Positions 1-12,118 of a stretch of DNA of 64,000 nucleotides are shown here, in pieces (positions within the stretch are counted from its first letter, which is position 1; each line of letters opens with the position of its first letter). The DNA is taken from the NCBI GenBank assembly GCA_023634235.1, contig JAMKCF010000001.1, forward strand, positions 18,131,758 through 18,195,757, given 5' to 3'. A program made the position numbers and the translations under genes. The stretch is from Pisaster brevispinus (lineage: Eukaryota > Echinodermata > Asteroidea > Forcipulatida > Asteriidae). The notes under the pieces were generated by a model that was given only the letters and a program-made list of their open reading frames with translations, was not told the origin of the DNA and ran no database searches.

Positions 1-230
1 CACAATAAATGTTAAGTTTATGTACTAAGCTTCAATTTGATATAGGACCTAACTCCTTCATATTTAAACATTAGGATATTGGGTGTAGACATAAAACGTG
101 TACAAATGCTATGGGATTTTAGGTGGAAACAAAGAATAATAATAATAAAAACTAGACATAAGGTGTTTGTGAAAAAACACAAAGCTGTTCCGAGTAGTTT
201 TGTTTTGATTAGCACTCAAGAACTTTAAAG
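1..230. repeat. Diverged fragment of the 8.5-22 kb array family
   Basis: The stretch runs from an AAGCTTCAATTTGAT-like segment through an AAT-rich microsatellite to a CACAAAGCTGTTCCG segment. The same order of segments ends each unit of the large tandem array at 8.5-22 kb, so this is a dispersed, diverged member of that family. No gene is supported here. The open frame on the minus strand is low-complexity translation of the repeat. Confidence 0.7.
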
Positions 231-231
231 T

Positions 232-1270
232 AGGTCTGACTAAGAGGTAGAAAACCTTTCACCTTTTCCATGGACTTATTTTGACTTGAAATGTACCTAT
301 CAAAACCTAAACCTAAAAGTAACCTTCATTCTGGTACTGAGTCTAAAACTGAACAGGTCTCACAAGTGAGTACGTAAAGTGAACAACCCATATCATGTAT
401 CAAGGAACTGATCTCACAAATTAGTACGCAGAGCGATATAACCCTGTATTTTATCATATACAAAAAACACGTCCCATAAGTTAGTTTGCATTGTGTACGC
501 AAAGTGAACTACCTGTCATATCAAGGAACAGCTTTCAAAAGTTAGTACGTAAAATGAAATAAGCCTCAAATCAAATAACATGTCTCACAAGTTAGTACGT
601 AAAGAGAACAACCTCTCACATCAAGGATTAGGACTCACAAACTAGTACATAAAGCGAAATAACCCTGCAATATCAAGGAGCAGGTCTCATAAGTTAGTAC
701 AACCCCTTGTGTACGTAAAGTGAACTACTGCTCATGCACTGCGCCGCATTTTGAATAAACTACATCATCAAACGGGAAGACAGTAAAAACGGTTCGCCTG
801 ACGAAAAGTAAATGGATTTTATCTTAGCTTAATTTAGGCCGTGTGTTTAATCTACACCAAAAGATGGACTTTTTGAATTTTCAGGGTCTTCGTTCAAAGA
901 CATTGTATTGGGACAACTTTGATCCCATACCGTAACTTATGTAAAAAAGTGCCGTGTTGCATGACTGCTTTCTATGGTTTATTGTGTGACACAATGAAGC
1001 ACACTAAAAATACAACTTCGCAGTCTAGACTTTATGATGTACATTTAACCGTTGCGCTCATGGTTTCACCATTGGTATTGTCATTAAATTCGGTTGCAAT
1101 ATGCTGTCTGATACCTTCAATCCATACATTTTGTTTTGATCAGGTTAATTGTGCCCTGATTTATGGTTCGCTGAATGTACGGTGGTTGTGGCGACAACCC
1201 ACTATTATCCTTTAGATTTGAAAACGTGAGTTATTATTTCATCTTCGACAAAGGTACTATTCTCGTCTAG
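232..1270. repeat. Long duplicated segment, copy A
   Basis: This segment starts at CTAAGAGGTAGAA and is repeated in the same orientation at about 2,822-3,560, with scattered substitutions. Copy A is longer because it contains extra 51-bp tandem repeats. The shared part includes the region around the 98-codon frame at 919-1,215. That frame is interrupted in copy B, so it is unlikely to be a gene. Confidence 0.8.
359..715. repeat. Tandem repeat of about 51-60 bp, roughly seven copies
   Basis: Copies start near 359, 412, 472, 532, 583, 634 and 685. Each carries a TCTCACAAGTTAGTACGTAAAG-like start (degenerate from copy to copy) and a following CATATCAAGGA segment. Copy B of the surrounding duplication has only about one unit, so the array expanded or contracted after the duplication. 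Confidence 0.75.
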
Positions 1271-2527
1271 CTAAATGTAATAGGGTCAAAAAGTGATGCC
1301 ATTGACACTATATTGCATTTACATGTAGTACATGTAGTTTTGGTTTGGAAGCAGTTTGAAACAGAATTCTTTTTTTTTTCCTTTCGAAATGAAGTCAGAG
1401 TGATTTAGCTTGCTTGTTAAAAGAAAACCACTCGAAAATGATGGGGGGGGGGGGTCCCGCTACCAATACGCCAATTAGTTAAAATTAATCTCATTCGACT
1501 CTCGCAAATTAGACAGTTGGCAGCTCAACGTTCAAAACATTTGAGCGGGTTTTCAAGCGCATGTACATACACATGTCGGTATCCGATGCGTGTTTGCATG
1601 GCCAGCCACTATTAAAGACTGTCTGGACGAGTCTGTTTTAACTTATCGTTTACACTATAGAACATTCGTAAATGATGTTTTGCGTTGCTACCTGCTTCGG
1701 TATTAATAATTTCATGAACAAACATATCTTTAGCGTAAACGACATTTGTTTTTTTTTCCTGTTTTGGATGCGTATGTTGCCTTAGAATTAACATTACCTT
1801 CGGCAATTGTTCATCCGTTGACCTACACAAAATATTGTGACCGTGGCAATAGGCAAAAACCATCTTCTCAAAAAACCTTTATGAATAGATAAACTACAAT
1901 TTCTAGAGGAACGAAAGGTACATCCTTAAAAAAATGTTCAGTGAAAAAAAAAACACGGGATGAACGATAAATGTAACGTCTGCGTGGAATTAGGGTCATG
2001 TCTACTGTCTCAAACTCATGGACAGGTTCAGGAACTGGATCATGTTAACCTATGGCAAAATGTTACTACCCCCTGCTAAGTTCCGCTGATAACATCTTAG
2101 TGCATGACACAACAGGGCTTTAGTAGCAGATTATCATTTTGATTTGATTTTTATTTAAATTCCGGTCTATGCTATTGTACTAAAATCATAACTGTAACTT
2201 GAATATGTTCTTGTTGGGCTAAAACAGTAAATATGGGATATGACTTTGTTAATTTTGTCTCTTCACCCCTATGAACAATGTAAATTCCCCCCTTTTTCCA
2301 TTCAGCTCTAATTCCTGCCCTATTGTAACCCCCTGCCAATTTGTTTGGGGTTTTACGTTCACGCTGTCGCATTCACGCTCCATTCGTTGATACACACGAC
2401 GCTGAGAGCTATAGACAATTCTTCTCAAATACTGTGAACGAACTTAGACTCGTGTAAGTCGGCGTATGTAAAGACTTTTTGTACAATATACAAAAGACGC
2501 AACAACACTGGTCATAAATATGACTAA
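1271..2527. other. No gene recognised
   Basis: This is AT-rich unique-looking sequence with a G run at 1,443-1,454. Open frames on both strands are short and show no recognisable domain, splice context or codon signal. Nothing further can be supported. Confidence 0.5.
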
Positions 2528-2654
2528 GGCCGTGTCCGAAACGGCGACTTCGGCTACAGCTCAGCTAGATCAGCGCGTCTGCCAGTGTTGAAGAATAGGC
2601 AGACGCGGGCAATCTAGCCGTAGCTCTAGCCGAAGTCGCCGTTTCGGACACGGC
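2528..2654. mobile_element. Foldback MITE
   Basis: The left arm starts GGCCGTGTCCGAAACGGCGA and the right arm is its near-perfect reverse complement ending at 2,654. The arms are about 50 bases each, with a short unpaired centre, and the GC content is far above the flanks. It has no coding capacity. The flanks (CTAAG on the left, TCAG on the right) do not give a clean target-site duplication, so I leave the superfamily open. The terminal motif resembles some Harbinger-type MITEs. Confidence 0.75.
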
Positions 2655-2821
2655 TCAGACTTGACACTTTTTAGATATGTACATTTTTTCGACAATACAA
2701 ATCTTATTTTACGCTGTACCCGATCCGTGAATTTTGCCCGGGAATCCAAAATTGTTATACTGACAATGTTTTGATAAGTTTTAATGTCAGGTCTTACCGT
2801 GGATGTTCCTACCTCCATGGT

Positions 2822-3560
2822 CTTACTAAGAGGTAGAACCGTTCACCTTTGGCATGCACTTATTTTGACTTGAAATGTGCCTATCAAAACTAAGCCTACA
2901 TGTAACCTTTATTCTGATACTGAGTCTAAAACTGAGCATGTCTCACAAGTTAGTACGAAAAGCGAACAACCCCTTGTGTACATAAAGTGAACTACTGCTC
3001 ATGCACTGCGCCGCATTTTGAATAAACTACATCATCAAACGGAAAGACAGTAAACAGTTTGCCCGACGTAAAGTAAATGGATTTTATCTTGGCTTAATTT
3101 ATGTCGTGTGTTTAATCTACACCATCAGATGAACTTTTTGAATTTTCAGGGTTTTCGTTCAAAGACATTGTATTGGGACAACTTTGATCCCATACTCGTA
3201 ACTTATGTAAACAAGTGCCGTGTTGCTTGACTGCTTTCTATGGTTTATTGTGTGACACAATGAAGCACACTAAATATACAACTTCGTAGTCTAGACTTTA
3301 TGATGTACATTTAACCATTAGGCTCATGGTTTCACCATTGGTATTGTCATTAAATTCGGTTTCGATATGCTGTCTGATGCCTTCAAAACATAAATTTTGT
3401 TTTGATCAGAAAATTGTGCCCTGATTTATGGTTCGCTGAATGTACAGGGGTTGGTTTGTGGCGACAACCCACTATCCTTTAGAACTGAAAACGTGAGTTA
3501 TTATTTTATGTTTGACTATGGTACCATTCTCGTCTAGCTAAATGTAATAAGGCCAAAACC
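2822..3560. repeat. Long duplicated segment, copy B
   Basis: This is a direct copy of 232-1,270, recognisable from CTAAGAGGTAGAA through TTATTTTGACTTGAAATG to the CTCGTCTAGCTAAATGTAAT segment. It lacks most of the 51-bp tandem repeats. Both copies are followed by different sequence, so this is a segmental or transposon-borne duplication. No ends could be defined. Confidence 0.75.
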
Positions 3561-3599
3561 AAATGCAGAGTATCCATGGCGTTAAATTTGCCTGAGAAT

Positions 3600-4200
3600 T
3601 TGGTTTTTTTTTCTACTGACAATGTTTTAATAAGTTTTCATGCTTTTAAACTGAACGTCAATAAAATCTTTCTGGATTTAAGAAACATTTGTGTAATCTA
3701 GGACGTTAAATGTGAGCTTAATTGAAAAATTATGTTTCTAGAAGTCGGATTTGATTTCACTATCTTTATGTGTTTTGTACACAGGCGAAAATGCGTAAAC
3801 GCGAAAATGCGAAAATGCGCAATAAATGACGTCATTGTGACGTCGTTTCGTTATTTTAGGCCGGAAACCACATCTGCAGCATCTCATAAGTCTAAAACTA
3901 AAAAAAGTTTGGCGATCGGCGGTATACTTTTTGAGATATGGTCTCAAAAAGGGTGGCTAATTAAATATTCACCTCGCTGTAAAGTGGCTAATTAAATAAG
4001 AATTTTAACAATTATCACAATAAATGTTAAGTTTAAGTACTGAGCTTCAATTTGACATAGGATCTAACTCTTTCAGATTATTTTTATTATTTTTTAAGAA
4101 TTAAACAAATTCGTGTACAAATGCTATAGGAATTTAGGCAAAACAAATAATAATAATAATTAAAGCTAAATGCTGTTGTATCTAAATTGTAATTGTAAAA
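3600..4200. repeat. Diverged array-family unit with CRE-like palindrome
   Basis: The order TGTTTTGTACACAG, AATGACGTCATTGTGACGTC, GATATGGTCTCAA, TTAAATATTCA and AAGCTTCAATTTGA matches the 3' half of the array unit at 8.5-22 kb. It includes the full cAMP-response-like palindrome TGACGTCA. Overlapping open frames of 69-87 codons on both strands are translations of this repeat and are not annotated as genes. Confidence 0.7.
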
Positions 4201-4214
4201 CTGCGTGCCCTTTA

Positions 4215-4345
4215 ATACCGATCGAGTATCAATATGCTTATTCAGAATTAATTTGCTTATTCTGAATCATTTCGCTCATTCAAAATCAATTTGCTTATTC
4301 AGAATCATTTTGCTCATTCGTAACCATTTCGTTTAATTATTCGTA
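4215..4345. repeat. Short tandem repeat of about 30 bp
   Basis: About four degenerate copies alternate TTGCTTATTCAGAATCA and TTTCGCTCATTC. A related single copy reappears near 4,530-4,560 (TTGCTTATTCAAAATCA). No coding content is visible. Confidence 0.6.
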
Positions 4346-4399
4346 AGGATTTCGCCTGTTGATAAAGATTGTGAAGTTTCTTTAATTACACTAACACTA

Positions 4400-6600
4400 C
4401 ATCATTCAGTGATTAACCACAACACGCATACATGTCAATACCATTTTAATGTTCATTCATGTGTATGCCGTGTAAACTTCCAAATCTCGGGCAGGTATAT
4501 CCATCCGTGCACGGTTGCTTTTACGGAATGGCTTATTCGGAATGAATTTGCTTATTCAAAATCAAATCCCTTAATTTTTGTTAAAGTTTTGAGCTTCCTG
4601 TTTGGACCGGAAGTAAAGGTCAAAGTGAGGTCATCTTAAAAAATTAAATTTTTGCATTTGTTGTAAGCTACAAAACAACAATAACTATACGACTTTACGA
4701 CATGTGGTTCAGGAGATATGATTTTTTAAAGGAATAAGCTTCGAATTACCGTAATTCGACACCTGATGACATCATAGTAAAAACAAATGTGTCATTCATT
4801 CTAATAAATTTCACGATGGTAAAAAAAAAATCCATCCAATGTATTTTCACGAAAACCCTAAACCTACGTAGGAATTTACATGTTGCTCATGTACAAATCG
4901 AATGGGCTGTGCACAAAGCAATGAGTCCTCTACCGGTTAGGAATCGAATATCAAGGATCAGAAGTGCATTGCATATGTATTAACCCATCCTGTTTATAGA
5001 TTGTTAATAGATTCCTTTGTGTTGCAAATACAAGTTTAATTAAACAAAAGCCAAAAAGTCTCTTTAAGGTGAACATTTTTCATTTATTGTCACACTAAGT
5101 ACAAACAGGTTTCATAAAAAAAATTAAAAGTTCCAAGAAATTTTGCTTTTTAATGCAATCGATGGAGATGCACCATTGTGTCCCATTTCATCGTTATTTC
5201 TAACTTTTATGTTGCCATTTTTAAGGGTATTTTACAATTAGTTTATTCACAAAAAGTGGACAGAATTTAGAATGTTATTCTCCGCCATAAACATTCTTTT
5301 CTTTAACGATTTATTAATTTGTCATATTATGTCAAGCCAAAGTGCAATCTTCTCACAAATTCTTCTAACAAGCAAATTTGGGGATTCACAATTCATTTTT
5401 TTTAACAAAAAAAAAACCAAGTAGCTCCCTGAGATGACATCACTGCAACAGCACCCTCGGTAGTCAAGATAAGGGCGGAATTGTTTTAAATATTTACCCA
5501 AATTCAGGTCCTTTAACAACAGCAAAAACAAACAAGGAACGTTTCGCTGCACTTTGTTTCACTGTTTATTGAGTACTGCAAAACTCTGCAGAAAGAAAAG
5601 ATGTTAAGAATTTCTAAAATGATAGTCTTTATCAACTGAAATTGATTCTAAAGCCAATACAAACTTGAAATAAACCAAATCATACTGTGCTTGTTAACTA
5701 CACACTAGTACAAAAGATGCTTAGTAGTTCTACATCATTTACACTTTCATAACTTAAGAGTTAGATTTTGAACTGCCACAAAAAAGTGATCATGCCAAAA
5801 TACTCCAAACTGTTTTATAGATTTTTTTTTTCTTGCTTTACTCATCAGAGTGAAATTCCATAAATCCATAGTACATGTTAATAGGGGTGTAACAATACAT
5901 TAAAGATAAACATGATAAAGAACGCTATTATACAGCATTGCGATAACTGCATTTGACAGTAATGGGTAGGCATACCCAGAGTTGTGGGGACTTTTACACA
6001 GTGGAACAATGAAATGAACCGTTGTGCATTGTGATAAAGGTGATCATATCATACTGGATATGAAAATTATCGACATATATTTCCAAAAGTTGAAATTGAC
6101 TAAATTTTATGATGGCATACAGAGGTGGTCATGCCAAAATGTTACTATTCCTCATTGAATATGGGACTTGGTACATGGTGTGTACTTGTACACTTTTCAA
6201 ACTGTTGCTTTAAGTGTTGTGATCCACATTTAATTTGTGAAATGTTTATTTGACCATCAACTCATGATAAATTGAAAGAGTAAATAAACATTTACATTGG
6301 GTAACCAAATATCTTTGTTCCATAATGTACATTCCTTTAGCTGTCTTTTTAGCCTTCGGTATCATACAATTTTCTAAACCCCCATGAGTTGGGAAGCTGT
6401 TGATGTTTTTAAATCCTAAAATGAAAGCCTAAACACTGATTCAGACTCAAAGAACAACCAATACATGTTTCCGATAAACAATCCGTTTGTGCAGTTGATG
6501 TACAGGGTTCAGTCACCGAGAGTCCAGCACTTGATGGTCCAGCTGTTGATGGATCAATCCTTCATCCAGTCTTCCAGATTTCCTTATAGAAATAAAACAT
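4400..6600. other. No gene recognised
   Basis: This is AT-rich sequence with homopolymer runs. No open frame above 80 codons occurs and none has a recognisable domain or a plausible splice arrangement. Nothing distinctive was seen. Confidence 0.5.
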
Positions 6601-6639
6601 GGGGAAAAAAAGCAAAATGTTACAATCTATTGAAAACAA

Positions 6640-7480
6640 ATTAAAAAGTTACCAAGAAATTCATAAACCCGCATTGTTTTTCCCTGGGGGGGGGGGGGGG
6701 ATTGGAAAGGATGATCAATCAACTAACTACGTGGTGTTCTATAGCTGTATCTCGCAACTCGCGTTATTGAATCTTAAGTTAGGTTTTAATCTTGCACTCA
6801 TATTATCGAATCTCACAGATTTCAAACCCTTCCCTTTTTTATTGATTATGTCGAAACAAAGAAATGACCATGAAGGGATGGAAGAAGCTCGCCACTCTAT
6901 TTTACAGAGGGATTGATTAACATTGCCATTGTTCAATGATATGAGGGCGAACATTTACACCTCGGATGCTCATTGTCTGGTAAAATGTACCCATAAGTTA
7001 ATAAAACCCCCATAATGTTGTTGTTATTGGGGGTGTTGGAAAGGTTATTCATCCACTAACCTGTATTTCACTGTGACTAGGACCAATACTTCAAATTAAA
7101 TAGGAAATTTAAAATATTTCTAATGGGGAAGCAACAAAGATGGGAAACATTTCCGTAGCCAAAGGGGATTTATTCAATTTTTTAATTGATGTTGAACTTC
7201 CTTTCTCTTGTACCTGTTTAAATATTCCTGGTGAGGAATTGGTAGCTGAAACGATAAACTTGGATGAATGGAAAAACAAGTTGCAAGTCGATTTGTCACT
7301 CACTCAGGACTTTTTTTTTGGGGGGGGGGTCTTCTAATAATTCCCAAGTATTGTATTTTGTCAAAGAAAGGATCAATGAAGAGGTGGAACAAGCTTGCCA
7401 CTCTATCTTAAACAGAGGGATTATAGCATTGTCCTTGTTTAGTGACATGACGGCGGTGAACACCATCATTGACACAGGCT
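6640..7480. repeat. Tandem duplicate segment of about 490 bp
   Basis: Two related stretches both carry GCCACTCTAT, AACAGAGGGATT and ATGA(C/G)GGCG-like motifs, at about 6,885-6,960 and 7,395-7,470. Both are preceded by a G-run (6,688 and 7,320). The open frames at 6,599-6,916 and 7,264-7,629 run across these copies. They may derive from a retroelement, but I recognise no domain. The rest, to 7,900, shows nothing further. Confidence 0.45.
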
Positions 7481-7904
7481 CAAGGTGTGTACATTCGGAT
7501 CATTCCGTGCTGCCCAATCATGTTTGCCTAGTATCCGGACAAGGAGTTTCTAATCATAAATCACTTACCCGTGGAATTTTCCTTCTTGTTGTCTGTTTGG
7601 CCATTTCACTTTCTAGCTTTTCAGCTTGACTCCCTGACTACGTTCTGGCAATTTTGGGGGCATTCAGTGTTGACTAAACTAACTCAAACTGCACCCTTTA
7701 TGAGGTGATTCGCTGGACCGAGTTCGTTGCTCAAAGACGCTTGCAAGGATGTCCTCCATGCAAGGACGTACGTGTCCAATGTGCGTTAAAAAATAAACTT
7801 CCCTTAGTCTTCCACCGTGAAGAGTCTGTGTATTATGTACAAAGTACGCAACAACATCGCTCGTATACGGGACTGGGACTTGATCAAGTTTAGAATCTTA
7901 CAGC

Positions 7905-8295
7905 CATGGGTTTTTGTACACAGATACAAAACGCGCAATAAATGACGTCATGGTGACGTCGTCTGGCATTTTAGGCCAGCAAACAGTATCCAACTAGTAT
8001 AAAATCGAAAAAAGTTTGACGATCAGACATACACTTTTTGAGATATGGTGGTCTCAAGATTGGCTTATTAAATATTCATGTCATTATAACTGAGTAAATT
8101 AATTAATTAAGTTAAGTTAAGTTAAGTACATTTTACTATAACTTCATGACCTAAGCTTTAATATGATATATGATTTGACTATTTTATACTAAGCCTAGTA
8201 TGAATTTAGGAGGTAACAAAATGCATGTACAAAACCTATGGCATTTTGGTGGAAATAAAGAATAATAATAAGAAAAACAAATAAAAATCCTAACG
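7905..8295. repeat. Diverged array-family 3' half-unit
   Basis: This copy has the same segment order as the array units: TTTTGTACACAG, AATGACGTCATGGTGACGTC, GATATGGTGGTCTC, TTAAATATTCATGTCATTATA, and then an AAT-rich stretch. It sits directly upstream of the left hairpin cluster, so it is probably the decayed edge of the array. Confidence 0.7.
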
Positions 8296-8462
8296 AAAAC
8301 AATAGCTGTTCCGACTCCTACGTCGGAACAGCTAATAATAAAAATCTCGACAAAAACAAAACCTGTTCCGACAGTAAGTTGGAACAGCTTATCATATGAA
8401 AAAAAAATAAAAATCTCGACAAAAACAAAACCTGTTCCGACAGTAAGTCGGAACAGCTAATA
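8296..8462. repeat. Left GTTCCGAC hairpin cluster (3 copies)
   Basis: Three copies of a perfect or near-perfect hairpin have arms CTGTTCCGAC and GTCGGAACAG. The loops (TCCTAC, AGTAA) differ from copy to copy, and the middle copy has one stem mismatch (GTTGGAACAG). Copies are separated by AT-rich spacers containing AACAAAACC. The same hairpin recurs seven times at the right edge of the tandem array (22,018-22,432). Confidence 0.85.
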
Positions 8463-8589
8463 ATAAAAATAATAAAAATAACTAGACACTAAGTGTTTGT
8501 GAACAAACACAAAGCTGTTCCGTTTTGTTGTGCTTTGATTAATTGATCCAGACATTTAAAGTGAGCCTAAGTTCAAGATTGAACGATAT

Positions 8590-9500
8590 GGTTCCATTTC
8601 CGGTTGACCCGGAATTAAAGGTCAACATGGGGTTACGGTAACCCAAGGCTTATCTTCATTGCTCAAAGGGTTTATAACTGAAAACAAAGAAAATCGGCTC
8701 TGTAGTTCTTGAGATATGGTCCCACTTCCGGTTGACCTAGAAGTAAGATCAACATTGGGTCACCGTAGAACAAGGCTAATCTTCAATGCTTAAAGGGTAT
8801 ATAACTGAAAGAAATTGAAAATTGGCTAAGTAATTATTGAGATATAGGCCCACTTCCAGTTGACCCGGAAGTAAAGGTCAACATGGGGTCAGGGTTACCC
8901 AAGTTCAATCTTTAATGCTCAAAGGATCTATAACTGAAAAGAAATTGAAAATCGGTTGTGTAGTTCTTGAGATATGGTCCCACTTCCGGTTGACCCCTAG
9001 TAAAGGTCAACATTGGGTCACGATTTCCCAAAACTAATCTCCAATGCCAAGGAGTCTATAACTGAAAAAAGTCTGAAAATCGGTTGTGTAGTTCTTGAGA
9101 TATGGTCTCACTTCCGGTTGACCCGGAAGTAAAGGTCAACATGGGGTCACGGTTACCCAAGGCTGATCTTTGGTGCCCAAGGAGTCTATAACTGAAAAAA
9201 AGTTTGAAAATCGGTTGTGTAGTTCTTGAGATATGGTCCCACTTCTGGTTGACCCCTAAGTAAAGGTTAACATTGGGTCACGATTTCCCAAAGCTAATCT
9301 CCAATGCCCAAGGAGTCTATAACTGAAAAATGTTTGAAAATCGGTTGTGTAGTTCTTGAGATATGGGCCCACTTCCGGTTGACCCCTAAATAAAGGTCAA
9401 CATTGGGTCACGTTTTCCCAAAGCTAATCTCCAATGCCCAAGGAGTCTATAACTGATAAAAGTTTGAAAATCGGCTGTGTACTTCTTGAGATATGGTGCT
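8590..9500. repeat. 130-bp minisatellite block (first of seven)
   Basis: The sub-repeat period is 130 bp, measured from the TTGAGATATGG motif (for example 14,361, 14,491, 14,621 and 14,751). Each copy carries CTTCCGGTTGACCCGGAAG, in which CTTCCGG and CCGGAAG pair around a five-base loop, followed by AAAGGTCAACATGGGGTCA and TCTATAACTGAAAA. Further blocks lie at about 10,470-11,260, 12,225-13,010, 13,980-15,025, 15,945-17,360, 18,300-19,470 and 20,500-21,150. Open frames of 61-71 codons on the minus strand are translations of this repeat, not genes. Confidence 0.9.
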
Positions 9501-9530
9501 GCAAAGATTAACTAGTTAAATATTCAAATG

Positions 9531-9800
9531 TAGCGCCCGGGACAAAATCGTCGAGCGCCCTGGGCAACAGAATCACGACGTACATGTACACATGCACAAG
9601 CCACCGTTTCAATACGCTATAGATCGATATTTTTGTATAAATAGTGTGCAGCGACTGGTACCCAGAAGTCGGCTATTTCGTTACGGCATTTCGCATGCAT
9701 TTTTCTCTGTGTCGCAGGGCATCCTGACTACATTTTTAGTCGATGAACGGAACCTTGTCTCCAAGCCATTGGTGTCCGATTTGTCACTGAATCGTTAATT
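9531..9800. repeat. Single-copy-per-unit core of the array
   Basis: This GC-richer core holds a 68-codon plus-strand frame starting MHKPPFQYAID, present in every unit (9,592; 11,348; 13,100; 15,116; within 17,357-17,608; 19,625; 21,245). Two of the seven copies are disrupted: 17.46 kb by a 2-bp loss and 19.6 kb by a changed tail. The others are near-identical at DNA level too. The frame therefore shows no evidence of protein-level selection and is listed as repeat sequence. Confidence 0.75.
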
Positions 9801-10321
9801 ATCGTGGACATTGTTCTACTTTGATAAGTTTTAATGACCAAGAACATCTCTTATTAAAAGCAATTAACTTTTCAAAACAGTTTATGTAATTTAGGAAACT
9901 AATTCGTAATTTTAATTGAAAATATCGTGTTTTTGACTGTCAAAACATTTGTCCTTTCAGCGCCAAGTGTTTTGTACACAGAACAAAAACGCGCCAACAA
10001 ATGACGTCATTGATGACGTTTTATGATTTTTTTTGCCACGCTACAGAGCTACATAATAAGACGAGTCTATATTTGAAAACAGTTTGAGGATCAGACATAT
10101 ACTTCTTGAGATATGGTGGGAACAAGATTGCCTAATTAAATATTCATGTCATTATAACTCAGCTAATTAATGAAGAACTTGAACAATTTTACTCTTAGCA
10201 TAATTTCATGTTCTAAGCTTCAATTTGATGTAAGATCTGAATCTCCCATATCTATTATTTTAGAGCTTAGGTTCGTACAAAATCGTGTACAAAAGCTATG
10301 GCAATTTTGACAGAAACAAAG

Positions 10322-10329
10322 AATAAGAA

Positions 10330-10366
<37 letters not shown>

Positions 10367-10370
10367 TAGA
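10322..10370. repeat. AAT microsatellite in array units
   Basis: An uninterrupted AAT run ends the unit here and again at about 12,078-12,117, 13,835-13,873 and 21,973-22,005. It is nearly absent at 15,845 and 18,182. The length varies between otherwise near-identical units. Confidence 0.85.
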
Positions 10371-12081
10371 CACTAAGTGTTTGTGAACAAACACAAAGCT
10401 ATTCCGTTTTGTTGTGCTTTGATTAATTGATCCAGACATTTAAAGTGAGCCTAAGTTCAAGATTGAACGAAATGGTTCCATTTCCGGTTGACCCGGAATT
10501 AAAGGTCAACATGGGGTTACGGTAACCCAAGGCTTATATTCAATGCTCAAAGGGTTTATAACTGAAAACAAAGAAAATTGGCTAAGTAATTATTGAGATA
10601 TAGGCCCACTTCCAGTTGACCCGGAAGTAAAGGTCAACATGGGGTCAGGGTTACCCAAGTTCAATCTTTAATGCTCAAAGGATCTATAACTGAAAAGAAA
10701 TTGAAAATCGGTTGTGTAGTTCTTGAGATATGGTCCCACTTCCGGTTGACCCCTAGTAAAGGTCAACATGGGGTCATGGTTACCCAAGGCTGATCTTTGG
10801 TGCCCAAGGAGTCTATAACTGAAAAAAGTCTGAAAATCGGTTGTGTAGTTCTTGAGATATGGTCTCACTTCCGGTTGACCCGGAAGTAAAGGTCAACATG
10901 GGGTCATGGTTACCCAAGGCTGATCTTTGGTGCCCAAGGAGTCTATAACTGAAAAAAGTTTGAAAATCGGTTGTGTAGTTCTTGAGATATGGTCCCACTT
11001 CTGGTTGACCCCTAAGTAAAGGTCAACATTGGGTCACGGTTTCCCAAAGCTAATCTCCAATGCCCAAGGAGTCTATAACTGAAAAATGTTTGAAAATCGG
11101 TTGTGTAGTTCTTGAGATATGGTCCCACTTCCGGTTGACCCCTAAATAAAGGTCAACATTGGGTCACGTTTTCCCAAAGCTAATCTCCAATGCCCAAGGA
11201 GTCTATAACTGATAAAAGTTTGAAAATCGGCTGTGTACTTCTTGAGATATGGTGCTGCAAAGATTAACTAGTTAAATATTCAAATGTAGCGCCCGGGACA
11301 AGATCGTCGAGCGCCCTGGGCAACAGAATCACGACGTACATGTACACATGCACAAGCCACCGTTTCAATACGCTATAGATCGATATTTTTGTATAAATAG
11401 TGTGCAGCGACTGGTACCCAGAAGTCGGCTATTTCGTTACGGCATTTCGCGTGCATTTTTCTCTGTGTCGCAGGGCATCCTGACTACATTTTTAGTCGAT
11501 GAACGGAACCTTGTCTCCAAGCCATTGGTGTCCGATTTGTCACTGAATCGTTAATTATCGTGGAAATTGTTCTACTTTGATAAGTTTTAATGACCAGGAA
11601 CATCTCTTATTAAAAGCAATTAACTTTTCAAAATAGTTCATGTAATTTAGGAAACTAATTCGTAATTTTAATTGAAAATATCGTGTTTTTGACTGTCAAA
11701 ACATTTGTCCTTTCAGCGCCAAGTGTTTTGTACACAGAACAAAAACGCGCCAACAAATGACGTCATTGATGACGTTTTATGAATTTTTTGCCACGCTACA
11801 GAGCTACATAATAAGACGAGTCTATATTTGAAAACAGTTTGAGGGTCAGACATATACTTCTTGAGATATGGTGGGAACAAGATTGCCTAATTAAATATTC
11901 ATGTCATTATAACTCAGATAATTAATGAAGAACTTGAACAATTTTACTCTCAGCATAATTTCATGTTCTAAGCTTCAATTTGATGTAAGATCTGAATCTC
12001 CCATATCTATTATTTTAGAGCTTAGGTTCGTACAAAATCGTGTACAAAAGCTATGGCAATTTTGACAGAAACAAAGAATAA

Positions 12082-12118
<37 letters not shown>

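Noticed and set aside
9592..9798. Conserved 68-codon frame repeated in each array unit
   Set aside because: Copies are equally conserved outside the frame, two copies are disrupted, and the frame has no domain, signal or splice context. Conservation is explained by recent tandem homogenisation.
10668..10998. Repeated minus-strand frames MRPYLKNYTTDFQTFF and relatives
   Set aside because: They are translations of the 130-bp minisatellite, whose length is not a multiple of three. Frames end after one or two repeats.
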